A stretch of 64,000 nt of DNA from JAEUIE01 sp046350055 (GTDB taxonomy: Bacteria; Planctomycetota; Planctomycetia; Gemmatales; HRBIN36): assembly GCA_046350055.1 (NCBI GenBank), contig JAXMBC010000001.1, positions 4,030,001 to 4,094,000 on the forward strand, read 5' to 3'. Positions within the stretch are counted from its first letter, which is position 1, and every line of letters starts with the position of its first letter. Below the pieces are notes generated by a model. It saw nothing but the letters and a program-made list of their open reading frames with translations. It searched no databases and was not told the origin of the DNA. The translations under genes and the position numbers were made by a program. Positions 53,701-62,229 of this stretch are shown here, piece by piece.

Positions 53701-54420
53701 CTAGCGTCCCAGGGCATCTACTACCTTGCAGGCCAAGGCCTGTCGGGTGATCTCAACATACTTTCCATGGACAGGTCCCAACAGGGCCCATTCCCTGCTG
53801 CCTTCCAGAGTATTAGCCACCATCAGGTCAGCCTGTGATTGGAGACGTGACGCTTCTGCAATGGCTTGCAATTGTTCCCGGGTGATCCCCACTTCCAATT
53901 TGAATTTCACCAGCTTGCCAGTGAAGCCCCAGTCACGGCGGATGCGATCGACCAGCTTGGGCGCCTTGATAAAGCGGAGCCAGAGTTCCTCGTAGTTGCT
54001 TTTTACTTTGCCAGCTGCAACATCCTTCATTGTCGGTCCGGAAGATCCCTCAAACTGCAGTGTACTCGTACTGAAGTGACTGCCGGGTTGAGTGGCATAG
54101 ATGCCTTGCGAAAGGTAGTCGCTGACAGCAGCGGAGTGAACGATGACATCAAGCGGTTGCCGATGGATACCTTGTTCCATCATGACATGCAAGTCATCAA
54201 ACGTCTGATACTCCTTCACGAGCAGACGCGAATCGGCTGTGAAACCAGGCTGCAGTTCCGTGAGGGATTCCGGACGTGAGGTGAGGAGTGTCACCACATG
54301 ACCACGACGATGCAGTTCCAGCGCGATCTGGGCGCCAGTGCGGCCGGTGAAGATGTTGGTGATACACCGCACCTTGTCGATCAGCACCTGGGTATTACCT
54401 GCGGTGACCAGACACTTCAT
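53701..54420 (-). CDS. Stand-alone phosphopantothenate-cysteine ligase domain (CoaB-like)
   Basis: A 239-residue CoaB-type domain without the CoaC flavoprotein half. The nucleotide motifs 'VTAGNTQVLIDKVRCITNIFTGRTGAQIA', 'VHSAAVSDY', 'LVKFKLEVG' and 'ADLMVANTLEG' correspond to the CTP-dependent ligase of the coenzyme A pathway. Usually CoaB is fused to CoaC; here it is alone, so CoaC must be elsewhere or the protein has a related role. The N terminus starts at the ligase strand with no preceding domain. The neighbour is a DinB-like gene. Confidence 0.85.
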   Translation of the reverse strand: MKCLVTAGNTQVLIDKVRCITNIFTGRTGAQIALELHRRGHVVTLLTSRPESLTELQPGFTADSRLLVKEYQTFDDLHVMMEQGIHRQPLDVIVHSAAVSDYLSQGIYATQPGSHFSTSTLQFEGSSGPTMKDVAAGKVKSNYEELWLRFIKAPKLVDRIRRDWGFTGKLVKFKLEVGITREQLQAIAEASRLQSQADLMVANTLEGSREWALLGPVHGKYVEITRQALACKVVDALGR

Positions 54421-54513
54421 GGATGTTTCCTGGCAGCGGTGCCTGTTAACTGGCTAGCATTCATGATATGCTGCAGAGCATTACTGCGCACGGAATCATG
54501 CTGAAAGACGACA

Positions 54514-54876
54514 ATGCAACGGTATGTAGTGCTGGCGCACGATTGGCCATCGCCCCATTATGACCTGATGCTGGAAGAGCAGGGGTTTCTGAAGACCTGG
54601 CGGATACCTCAATGGCCACTGGTGGCTGTGCAGCAGGGAAAGGCCTTGCCGGATCATCGACTGGCCTACCTGGAGTACGAAGGGCAACTATCGAACAACC
54701 GGGGCACTGTGCGGCGGGTGGCTGCAGGAACCTATCATACGCTGCAGCATCATCACAACCACTGGGTGGTCAGCCTGACGGGCGCCGTGACGGGGAAACT
54801 GACAATTCAGGACACAGGAGCTAGTGCGCAGCTTGTTTGGCAGGAGGATGGGACTGATGTTCAGTGCTTGACTTGA
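54514..54876 (+). CDS. Stand-alone LigD-type 3'-phosphoesterase domain protein
   Basis: A 120-residue protein resembling the N-terminal phosphoesterase (PE) domain of LigD: 'HDWPSPHYDLMLEEQGFLKTWRIPQWP' contains the His and Asp (HxxxDLxLE) of the metal site, and 'LEYEGQLSNNRGTVRRVAAGTY' follows. The PE domain trims 3'-phosphates or ribonucleotides at breaks during bacterial non-homologous end joining. Here no ligase or polymerase domain is attached and no Ku gene is nearby. The last 56 bases overlap the convergent TPR gene. Confidence 0.82.
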   Translation: MQRYVVLAHDWPSPHYDLMLEEQGFLKTWRIPQWPLVAVQQGKALPDHRLAYLEYEGQLSNNRGTVRRVAAGTYHTLQHHHNHWVVSLTGAVTGKLTIQDTGASAQLVWQEDGTDVQCLT

Positions 54877-55855
54877 CATGCGGCTGCATCAGCTGTTCCG
54901 TGTTCTCTCGAATCTGCTGCATGGTCTGCTGCCAGCTACGCTGCACCGCACGGGTCTTGTTCATGGCGACTTCGAATCGCTCGAGGTACTCCATCAGTTC
55001 ACGCTTGTCAGCCTTGGCATCCAGCAGTCGCGAGGAGAGGTCATGAATTGTGGGTTCCAGGTCAACTTCAATCACATGCAGCATTTCGCGGGCAGCATTC
55101 TCGGAGTTGATCGTGGACTTGTGCAGCATCGACAGATAAGTACCATCCATATTGGGATCGAGAGGCTGCTGCATATCGACGGAGGGCTTGAGTGGCCGGT
55201 TGGTTGCGCTCGAGCCAGCGGGTACATTCAATCCCATTACCGGAGTCTTGGGGTGTTGCTGAGTCTGCAATGCTTCCTGGGCGGCTTGTAATCCCTGAAT
55301 TGCAGGTTCAAAATCAGGCTTCAACTCAAGTGCCAGCTGATAACAACGGACAGCCTGGGAGTTTCGCCCCAGTTCGTGCAGCAGGTTACCGAGATTGAAA
55401 TGGGCATCCATCATCTTGGGATCGTGATGGAGAGCTTCCTTGTACGATTGAATGGCGAGTTCAACCTGTCCCTTGAGGCGATAAGCCAGGCCCATGTTGT
55501 AATAGGCTTCAGCCCGCTTGGGGTCGTGTTTGACGGCTTGGCGAAGAACGTTGAGCGCATCGTCGGGGCGGTTCATCTGATTATAGACGGCACCCAGATT
55601 GATCGCAGCACCCAGACGGGTGGGGTCTTGTCGGAGAACTTCCTGGAAGTGATAGACTGCGCCATTGAGATCGCTGAGCAGAAAGCAGCAGGTCGCCAGG
55701 CCATGGTGCACATTGGGAGCTTCCGGCGACATGGCGAGTGCCTGGAAGAAGTGCTGTCGGGCCAGTTGCGGGTTGCCTGCACGGAGTGCCTGGTCAGCTT
55801 CGTGATAGTGCTTTTCAAGTTCCGGCGTGGTGGCTGGGGCTGTCGCAGAATACAC
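54821..55855 (-). CDS. TPR protein
   Basis: A 344-residue cytoplasmic protein with five to six TPR units (about residues 14-200; e.g. 'AYYNMGLAYRLKGQVELAIQSYKEALHHDP', 'AHFNLGNLLHELGRNSQAVRCYQLALELKP', split over neighbouring repeats). A Pro/Gln-rich linker follows, then a C-terminal helical segment (about 245-330) rich in charged residues that may form a coiled coil. The start is GTG with GAGG six bases upstream. The protein probably assembles partners; which ones is unknown. A 243-base gap and a heptamer array lie upstream. Confidence 0.83.
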   Translation of the reverse strand: MYSATAPATTPELEKHYHEADQALRAGNPQLARQHFFQALAMSPEAPNVHHGLATCCFLLSDLNGAVYHFQEVLRQDPTRLGAAINLGAVYNQMNRPDDALNVLRQAVKHDPKRAEAYYNMGLAYRLKGQVELAIQSYKEALHHDPKMMDAHFNLGNLLHELGRNSQAVRCYQLALELKPDFEPAIQGLQAAQEALQTQQHPKTPVMGLNVPAGSSATNRPLKPSVDMQQPLDPNMDGTYLSMLHKSTINSENAAREMLHVIEVDLEPTIHDLSSRLLDAKADKRELMEYLERFEVAMNKTRAVQRSWQQTMQQIRENTEQLMQPHVKSSTEHQSHPPAKQAAH

Positions 55856-56005
55856 CGTCTACCTCGCTTCCCGGAGAGGGAGCCTGCCAAGACATTTAGC
55901 AAGTCTATCTCGACTTTAACAAATTAACCTAAAGCATTAGGAAACACAACAGGGAATCCGAAAGGAACAGCGTTGGTACAGCTGTTACAGGCCGGATAAA
56001 GCTAC

Positions 56006-56096
56006 GTGCTCAGTCCTGAGTAGTAGGCAGTAAGGCTGAAGCATGAACACTAGCCTCAGTATTCACTTAGCACTATGCACTTAGGACTTAGCACTT
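56006..56096. repeat. Degenerate heptanucleotide array
   Basis: Thirteen consecutive 7-base units fill these 91 bases: gtgctca, gtcctga, gtagtag, gcagtaa, ggctgaa, gcatgaa, cactagc, ctcagta, ttcactt, agcacta, tgcactt, aggactt, agcactt. The first half reads like the reverse complement of the second, so the array also forms an imperfect inverted repeat (13 of 15 end bases match). It lies in the gap between the TPR and RepA-like genes and ends two bases before the stop of the latter. No gene is seen in the rest of 55856-56098. Confidence 0.6.
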
Positions 56097-56098
56097 AA

Positions 56099-57112
56099 TC
56101 ATGCGGCCAACTCGCGCGCTGCTGTGCGCGCGTGAGGTTGGTCCGCCAATTGCCATTGCATCCGAGGGCGGAAGTACCAGACTTTGCCATTTCTCAGCTC
56201 AGGCAATTTGGCTCGTGACATCACTGCCCGGAAACTGCGCTTCGAGAAGCCCAGGCTGACGATGTGATCCAGCAATTCCTGCTTTGGCACGGCTTTGCCA
56301 TTCATGTAGGCTTCAGCTGCCTCGAGGATTTCGTTATCGTCCCGCTCGATAGAAGGGTCGGGCTGCCAGGTTTGCAGCGTCTTGCAGGGCTTGACGTATT
56401 GATGCGACTCGACCTCGTTGACAGAGACCATGCCAGCACTGTCGAAAGACATGTGGTATTGCACGCCTGTGGGGCCACGCAGGTGCTTGGCGACCATGAG
56501 GACGCGTTTACTGGCATCGAACTGGTGATACTGCAGTGTCAGGATGAAGCGGCAGTGGTTGGTGCCGACCCGGGTGTAGAGTCCGTAGGCCCGGTTCTCA
56601 TGAAGGCCATGCCGACGTGGAACGATGATAGTGGTCTGATGTTCATATGCTAACTGGCGAAGCGTCTTCCAGAAATGCTCGACCATGTCGGGTTCCACCA
56701 TCCCCGCCTGGGTGAAATATTCTTCGGGATCATCCAGGATGACACAGTGCGCCGGCTGGGTAGCGAGTTGCTCCTGAATAAAGATGAGAAAGTGGAATGG
56801 AATCTGGTACTTGGTCAGACAATCGAAATGGCTGGTATCGAAGATGGATTCCACTACACCTTCGAGACTGGCCTGCTGGACGTGCAAGTGGTGATCACGC
56901 TCTTCCCGCTGCAAGGGAGTACTGAAATAGAGTATTTTCCTGTCGGCAGGCCGTTGGGGGCTGGTGGAGAAGTCGCTTACCCAGTGAGCCAGGAGGACTG
57001 ACTTCCCAACACCGGTACCACCATCGAGGAAGACCAGTTCATTGGCAGGCAGGAGATTGTTGAGGAGCCAGGGATTGGCAGCAGGCTGATGAGGACGCAA
57101 GGCAACAGACAT
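56099..57112 (-). CDS. RepA/DnaB-superfamily ATPase with C-terminal winged-helix-like domain
   Basis: A 337-residue P-loop ATPase of the RecA-like AAA_25 kind. Walker A is 'GGTGVGKS' (residues 31-38), Walker B 'CVILDDP' (about 135), and a Gln/Arg-rich region follows ('IIVPRRHGLHENRAYGLYTRVG'). Such domains occur in plasmid RepA helicases and phage or integrated-element replication proteins. The C-terminal 80 residues ('ILEAAEAYMNGKAVPKQELLDHIVSLGFSKRSFRAVMSRAKL') form a helical, winged-helix-like unit. Translation may be controlled by an inverted repeat overlapping the ribosome site. No other replication or integration gene is near, so a domesticated element protein is possible. Confidence 0.78.
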   Translation of the reverse strand: MSVALRPHQPAANPWLLNNLLPANELVFLDGGTGVGKSVLLAHWVSDFSTSPQRPADRKILYFSTPLQREERDHHLHVQQASLEGVVESIFDTSHFDCLTKYQIPFHFLIFIQEQLATQPAHCVILDDPEEYFTQAGMVEPDMVEHFWKTLRQLAYEHQTTIIVPRRHGLHENRAYGLYTRVGTNHCRFILTLQYHQFDASKRVLMVAKHLRGPTGVQYHMSFDSAGMVSVNEVESHQYVKPCKTLQTWQPDPSIERDDNEILEAAEAYMNGKAVPKQELLDHIVSLGFSKRSFRAVMSRAKLPELRNGKVWYFRPRMQWQLADQPHARTAARELAA

Positions 57113-57118
57113 GGCTTG

Positions 57119-57143
57119 ACTCCAGATTGGTGTGGTCTGGAGT
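57119..57143 (-). promoter_or_regulatory. Inverted repeat over the ribosome site of the RepA-like gene
   Basis: ACTCCAGA (57119-57126) and TCTGGAGT (57136-57143) are perfect eight-base arms with a nine-base loop. On the mRNA (minus strand) the arm nearer the ATG contains the ribosome site TGGAG, eight bases before the start at 57112. A formed hairpin would hide it. It could also be a dyad operator. Confidence 0.5.
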
Positions 57144-57241
57144 TACTGTAGAATAAGTGAGTCATAGGGTACTAGTGTACAAGTTTCGGAATTATTCAAA
57201 ATGTTGGTTACCCCCTCCCTCCTGGTGAGAGGGGAGACAGA

Positions 57242-58801
57242 TTACTTCCCGTCGAGCTCTTCCTGCATCTGTTCGAGAGCTTCGCGGGCACAGGAGGCGA
57301 GATCGGGTTCTTCTTCATCAACGAGGCGGTCGAGTTCGGGCCAGAGGAGGGTAATGCCCTCGTCAGCGATGGCCTGAATGGACTCCATGACAATATGTCG
57401 GTTCTCGCTGCTGAGTCCCTGGCGGAACCATTGCAGCGCCTGCCGTTCACCCAGGCGGGCCAGGGCAGCGCGGGCAGCATGGCGGACTGTTCCCTCGCTA
57501 TCGTAGCGAGCATCCTGCAGGTACATCTGCACAGCTTTGCGACGAATCGGTTCCCACCAGCCCAGACTGCTGATGGCAGAGGAGCGGATCAGCGTATCAC
57601 CGGAACGGGCCCCGGCGAGAAGCAGTTGCTCAGTTTCCTGACCCGGATGATTGCGCAGTGCAATCAGGGCAGCGGCGGCAATGGGAGCCTGATGCATGGG
57701 GACAGGCTTTTTCCACCAAAGCCATGGAGGCGGTTTGGCATGATGAGAAAGAGAGCGAGCAATAGTCTCACGGAGGAAGGCAGCTGCCTGCGGCGCCTTC
57801 GACCAGCCGAGCGTCAGGATGGCCTGTTCGGAGAGTGGCAGGTTGGGATTATCCCGGAGCAGTTTGACGAGGGTGACACCTGCATCGGCCCGCAGCTCCT
57901 GAAGAGCATCCAGCCAGTCGCGAATGGCTTCGGGTGTGGTGATCTCGGTACAACGAGGTAGCTTGCGTTTGGCATCGGCCAGGTAGCCTATGAGATCATC
58001 CTCCAGGGCAGCCAGGTGGGAGACCTGCATCTCATAGGCTTCCTGTTCGAAATGTTCTTCAGCCAGGTCTTTACTGTATTGATGAGCCCGACGCTGGTGG
58101 CGAAGCACTTCGCTGAAGAGCCGCACCAGCATGGGATGAAGAACAGTCTGATGCTGATCCCAGACCGATTCGAGCATTTCCCCCAGACGGGCTTCGGCAA
58201 CGATCTGTGCCGAGATGCCACAGCGGAGACCTTCGAGAGCACGATGCAGTGCCCGTACTGCTGCTTCGCCATGCCGTTCGGGGAAGTCTTTCAGATAACT
58301 GGAGAAGCTGTTGAAGGCTACCAGCTCTGCGGCGTAGAAGTGCACGAGAGGGAAGTCATCCGCCTGGGCCATCAGTTCCAGGAGCAGGGGTATACTTTCA
58401 TCATGGGCCAGCATCCGCAGGCAGTGCGCTATATCAATCCAGTACCACGATTGCTCTACGGGATCGTCAATGATCACTTTCTGCAACTGTTTTTCGAGAA
58501 TGGCACAGGCTTCTTCGGTTCCCAGCTCTGCCAGCGCCCGGACACGGACGATATAGGACATACCAGGAACCAGGCTGGCTTCTATACGCTCGAGTTGGTC
58601 TTCATGCAGCCACTGCGTGTAGCGCTTCTTGGCATTGTCGAGTTCAGATTCGTCGAGCTGGCCGCCGTTGTAGAGATCGATGTGCTGGCGAGAGACAGCT
58701 GAGAGTGCTTCCTGCTCCGGTCGCTCACTGCGACGGTAGTAGAAGACCGCAGCAGCTAGGATGCCGAGCAAACCGAGGGTGAGCCAGACAAAGAGCATCA
58801 T
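57242..58801 (-). CDS. Membrane-anchored HEAT-repeat protein
   Basis: A 519-residue protein with one N-terminal membrane helix ('WLTLGLLGILAAAVFYYRR') and a cytoplasmic body of HEAT/PBS-lyase-like repeats, e.g. 'RVRALAELGTEEACAILEKQLQK', 'SEQAILTLGWSKAPQAAAFLRETIA', 'IRSSAISSLGWWEPIRRKAVQMYL', 'VRHAARAALARLGERQALQWFRQGL'. No catalytic residue is visible. Repeats of this kind bind proteins; the partner is unknown. It ends 20 bases before proA, read in the same direction, so they may share a transcript. Confidence 0.82.
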   Translation of the reverse strand: MMLFVWLTLGLLGILAAAVFYYRRSERPEQEALSAVSRQHIDLYNGGQLDESELDNAKKRYTQWLHEDQLERIEASLVPGMSYIVRVRALAELGTEEACAILEKQLQKVIIDDPVEQSWYWIDIAHCLRMLAHDESIPLLLELMAQADDFPLVHFYAAELVAFNSFSSYLKDFPERHGEAAVRALHRALEGLRCGISAQIVAEARLGEMLESVWDQHQTVLHPMLVRLFSEVLRHQRRAHQYSKDLAEEHFEQEAYEMQVSHLAALEDDLIGYLADAKRKLPRCTEITTPEAIRDWLDALQELRADAGVTLVKLLRDNPNLPLSEQAILTLGWSKAPQAAAFLRETIARSLSHHAKPPPWLWWKKPVPMHQAPIAAAALIALRNHPGQETEQLLLAGARSGDTLIRSSAISSLGWWEPIRRKAVQMYLQDARYDSEGTVRHAARAALARLGERQALQWFRQGLSSENRHIVMESIQAIADEGITLLWPELDRLVDEEEPDLASCAREALEQMQEELDGK

Positions 58802-58821
58802 GGCACTCGCGGCTCAGGGCG

Positions 58822-60105
58822 TTAGCTGCGTACGTGGCCGGAGCCGACGATCACGTACTTGTAGCTTGTTAATTCTACCAGACCGCACGGTCCTCTGGCA
58901 TGCATTTTGTCGGTGCTGATTCCGATTTCTGCACCTAACCCTAGCTCATAACCATCGTGAAAGCGAGTGGAAGCGTTGACAAAGAGGGCGGCACTATCGA
59001 TTTCGCTGGTGAAGCGTTTCGCCGTCGCCTCATTATTCGTGATGATGGCTTCGCTGTGCCCAGAACTGTAGCGCTGGATGTGGGTGATAGCTTCATCGAT
59101 GTTGCGAACGACTTTGCACGAGAGGATGAGAGCGAGGTACTCGGTGGCATAGTCCATATCAGTGGCGAGCCTGGCCTTAGGTAGCAACTGCAAAGTGCGC
59201 GGACAGCCACGAACTTCCACCTGATGTTCTGCCAGAGCAGGGGCTGCGAGTGAGAAGAAGTCTGGTGCAATGCCATCATGAACGAGCAAAGTCTCCAGGG
59301 CATTGCAAACGCCGGGCCGCTGGCACTTCCCGTTGATGAGAATGTCGACAGCTATGTGCGGATCTGCCTGGCGATCCACATAAAGATGGCAAATGCCCTG
59401 GTAGTGTTTGAGGACGGGGACGTGAGATTCGGCCACCACCGTGCGGATCAACCCTTCACCACCACGGGGGATGACCAGGTCGATATGCTTCTCTTCTTTG
59501 AGCAGTCGGGTGACGATGGTACGGTCGGGGTCGGTGACGAGTTGCACGGCATGCTCAGGCAAGCCGGCATCCCGGCAAGCCAGGGTGATACACTCCATGA
59601 GTGCCGCATTGGAATGCGCCGCCTCTTTACCACCACGGAGGATGATGGCGTTGCCACTCTTGATGGCGAGGGCTGCAGCATCGATGGTGACATTAGGTCG
59701 CGATTCGTAGATGAAGAACAGCACCCCCAGTGGCACGCGAATCTTCTGAACGAGCAATCCGTTTGGCCGGGTGGTGGTGGAGATGACCTCACCGACTGGG
59801 TCACTGAGACTAATGAGGTTGCATAGGCTATTGCGAATATCGATCAGGCGTGCACGGTTGAGTGTGAGACGATCGATGAATGCGGGACTTTGGCCAGCAG
59901 ACATCGCCGCCGCGACGTCTTGCTTGTTGGCAGCGAGAACGACGGATTCCTGCTGGATAAGGTGGTCAATCAGTTTCTGTAGCCAGGCATCCTTTCGACC
60001 CCGTTCAATTAAAGCGAGATCGCGGCTGGCAGCACGGGCTTGAAGGGCAAGGGGGTGGTGTATGGGTGGTGTCGACGATTCGCGCGCGCTGCTACGCACT
60101 TCCAT
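58822..60105 (-). CDS. proA: Glutamate-5-semialdehyde dehydrogenase (gamma-glutamyl phosphate reductase)
   Basis: A 427-residue NADPH-dependent reductase of proline synthesis. Family signatures are 'GVLFFIYESRPNVTIDAAALAIKSGNAIILRGGKEA', 'LVTDPDRTIV', 'HYQGICHLYVD', and the catalytic Cys in 'CQRPGVCNALETLLVH'. The C-terminal 'ALFVNASTRFHDGYELGLGAEIGISTDKMHARGPCGL' is also standard. The ATG at 60105 (MEVRSSAR) is preferred over 60129. No proB gene is adjacent. Confidence 0.96.
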   Translation of the reverse strand: MEVRSSARESSTPPIHHPLALQARAASRDLALIERGRKDAWLQKLIDHLIQQESVVLAANKQDVAAAMSAGQSPAFIDRLTLNRARLIDIRNSLCNLISLSDPVGEVISTTTRPNGLLVQKIRVPLGVLFFIYESRPNVTIDAAALAIKSGNAIILRGGKEAAHSNAALMECITLACRDAGLPEHAVQLVTDPDRTIVTRLLKEEKHIDLVIPRGGEGLIRTVVAESHVPVLKHYQGICHLYVDRQADPHIAVDILINGKCQRPGVCNALETLLVHDGIAPDFFSLAAPALAEHQVEVRGCPRTLQLLPKARLATDMDYATEYLALILSCKVVRNIDEAITHIQRYSSGHSEAIITNNEATAKRFTSEIDSAALFVNASTRFHDGYELGLGAEIGISTDKMHARGPCGLVELTSYKYVIVGSGHVRS

Positions 60106-60183
60106 GCACTCCTGTAGATAGTTTATCAATCGATGTTACACTCTGCGTCGTCTAAGTACCAGTGACCTTTTACGGAGCCGAAC

Positions 60184-62094
60184 ATGAAACGACGATTTGC
60201 CTTCGCTGCGGTGGCGTGTCTGGGATTGTTGCCACTGGCCGGGTTGTGGAGCCATGAAAGCAATACGCCTTCGAAGGAAGCCAAGAGCAAGATCACCGGT
60301 GTGACGGTGTATACTGCCAGCGCCCTCATCACCCGCGAGGTAGAGGTACCTGAAGGTACGGGTTTGCTGGAACTGATTGTTACACCACTGCCACCGCAAG
60401 TAGTGGATGGCACGCTCTATTCCGAAGCGAATGACGGAGTTCGAGTGCTGACGACGCGGTATCGCACCCGGGCCATCGAGACTGATGTCCGCGAAGGGGT
60501 CAAGAAGATCAATGAAGAGAAGAAGAAGCTGCTTATCACCCGGCAGGATCTGGAAGCGAAGCAGAAAGTCATTACCGAGAATATGGCACTTCTCTCGAAG
60601 CTCGAAGGGTTTACTTCTGCGACCATGCAGCACCTCAGCGAGAAGGGGCTACTCAGTTCCGAGCAGACTATCGCCCTGAGCAAATACATCATGGAGACCC
60701 GCGGTACCAAGTCGGATGACCTGACCAAGATCAAACAGCAACTGCAGAGCAACCAGGAAGCGGACCAGTTCCTTTCAAGGCAACTGAATGAGCTCTCCGC
60801 CGGGAACAACAATCGCACCGAACGGGATGCGATCATCACCATCAACAAAGCTAATAACGCAGCCAGTAAGATGCGGCTCAACTACCTGGTCAGCAATGCC
60901 AGTTGGTCGCCCCAGTACAAGTTCCGGGCGAACAAGGACAAGGACCCGGTGAATGTGGAGTATCTTGCGGCTATCCGCCAGCAGACGGGCGAAGAGTGGG
61001 GCAACGTAGCCATCACGCTGTCAACCGCTCAGCCGATGTTGAACGCAGCCCCGCCCGATCTGCGGGCTTTGACGATGACCGTGATGCCTGCCGGTCCTGG
61101 TGGTGGCGGTCGCGGGCAGGCTGGCGGTATGGGTGGCAAAGGTGTGACGCTTGCCTTTCAGAGTAACAGTGCCAATCCTGGCGGACAGTTCGGTGGCGGC
61201 CAACAAGGACTCAGCCAAGTCCCTTCGCAGCCCCCGATGCAAGGCAGCGAAGGCAACAACCTTGATGCCCTCAGCCAGGCCCGCGACAACCGCAACAAGG
61301 CCCAGCTGGAAGCACAAAAGAAGAACTACGCGGTGGCTAACGATTACTGGAATGAAGCAGCAGCGGCAGAGCAGCGTATGCAGCTGCTCACCACCAAGGA
61401 GGAAGAGAAGCAGATCGCCAGCAACGACATGTTCGGCGGAGCGAGCGAAGGTCCGACGGTGACCTACAAGTTGCCTGCAGGCATCTCCATTCCCTCTCGG
61501 CCTGATGAACAGGTGGTGGAAGTGACACGCCTCACGCTGCCACCTGATTATTACTACAAGGCTATTCCTGTGCTTACCAAGCACGTCTACCGTCTGGCTA
61601 ATCTCGTTAACAAGAGCGAACTGGTGCTGCTGCCAGGCGAAGCGACCATGTACCAGGGGAGCGACTTCGTGGGTCGTACCCAGTTGCCGCTGGTGGCTAT
61701 CGGCGAACGCTTTACGGTAGGCTTCGGAGTCGATCCGCAACTGCAGGCTACGCGCAAGCTGGTGGACAAGACCCGCAAGATGAAGGGGGCCAACCAGGAA
61801 CTGCAGTACGATTACCGCATCCTCATCAGCAGCTATAAGACCGAGCCGGTGACGGTACAGGTTTGGGATCGCCTGCCGATGACCGAGACCGAGGTGATTA
61901 ACATCAACGTCACCAAGACCACGCCGGAGCTTTGCAAGGATGCAATCTATGAACGGGACGAGCGATCGAAGAACCTGCTCCGCTGGGATGTGACCGTGGC
62001 CCCGAATACGTTCGGCGAGAAGGCCCAGGCGATTATGTACCAGTTCAAGATGGAGCTGGACAAGCAGTTACAGGTGGGGGCGATTACGAAGTAG
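60184..62094 (+). CDS. Exported DUF4139/MuiA-like protein
   Basis: A 636-residue exported protein of the mucoidy-inhibitor A-like (DUF4139) type. A signal peptide (about 1-25) is followed by 'ITGVTVYTASALITREVEVPEGTGLLEL' (DUF4140-like), a coiled coil (about 105-210), then the DUF4139 core ('MRLNYLVSNASWSPQYKFRANKD', 'EEWGNVAITLSTAQP') and late 'WDRLPMTETEVININVTK'. A Gly/Gln-rich low-complexity insert lies near residues 298-345. Biochemical function of the family is not established. It is divergent from proA across 78 bases. Confidence 0.88.
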   Translation: MKRRFAFAAVACLGLLPLAGLWSHESNTPSKEAKSKITGVTVYTASALITREVEVPEGTGLLELIVTPLPPQVVDGTLYSEANDGVRVLTTRYRTRAIETDVREGVKKINEEKKKLLITRQDLEAKQKVITENMALLSKLEGFTSATMQHLSEKGLLSSEQTIALSKYIMETRGTKSDDLTKIKQQLQSNQEADQFLSRQLNELSAGNNNRTERDAIITINKANNAASKMRLNYLVSNASWSPQYKFRANKDKDPVNVEYLAAIRQQTGEEWGNVAITLSTAQPMLNAAPPDLRALTMTVMPAGPGGGGRGQAGGMGGKGVTLAFQSNSANPGGQFGGGQQGLSQVPSQPPMQGSEGNNLDALSQARDNRNKAQLEAQKKNYAVANDYWNEAAAAEQRMQLLTTKEEEKQIASNDMFGGASEGPTVTYKLPAGISIPSRPDEQVVEVTRLTLPPDYYYKAIPVLTKHVYRLANLVNKSELVLLPGEATMYQGSDFVGRTQLPLVAIGERFTVGFGVDPQLQATRKLVDKTRKMKGANQELQYDYRILISSYKTEPVTVQVWDRLPMTETEVININVTKTTPELCKDAIYERDERSKNLLRWDVTVAPNTFGEKAQAIMYQFKMELDKQLQVGAITK

Positions 62095-62118
62095 TGCCTT
62101 TTAAGCTTCAATGTAATG

Positions 62119-62143
62119 AGTGGCGGGGTGAATCCCCGCCACT
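62119..62143 (+). terminator. Strong hairpin after the DUF4139 gene
   Basis: AGTGGCGGGG (62119-62128), loop TGAAT, CCCCGCCACT (62134-62143): a perfect ten-pair GC-rich stem, extended by ATG/CAT with one bulge. It is followed by TCATGTAATAC, only moderately T-rich. It lies 24 bases after the DUF4139 stop and is likely its terminator. Confidence 0.7.
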
Positions 62144-62168
62144 TCATGTAATACACTCGTTATTTGCA

Positions 62169-62197
62169 TTGGCTGTGTTATTCTTCGCAAGAATAAT
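62169..62197 (+). promoter_or_regulatory. Promoter with overlapping dyad for the DUF1877 gene
   Basis: TTGGCT (62169-62174) and AATAAT (62192-62197) are 17 bases apart, a plausible sigma-70 promoter for the gene at 62230. A perfect inverted repeat, TTATTCTT (62178-62185) and AAGAATAA (62189-62196) around CGC, covers the spacer and the -10 box. This is the position of a repressor operator. Confidence 0.5.
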
Positions 62198-62229
62198 TAT
62201 GAAATGGCTGCACACCGAGGAGCATCCAC

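Noticed and set aside
56099..57112. Integrated plasmid or prophage at the RepA-like gene
   Set aside because: No integrase, primase, structural or att-like repeat is seen; composition is like the neighbours.
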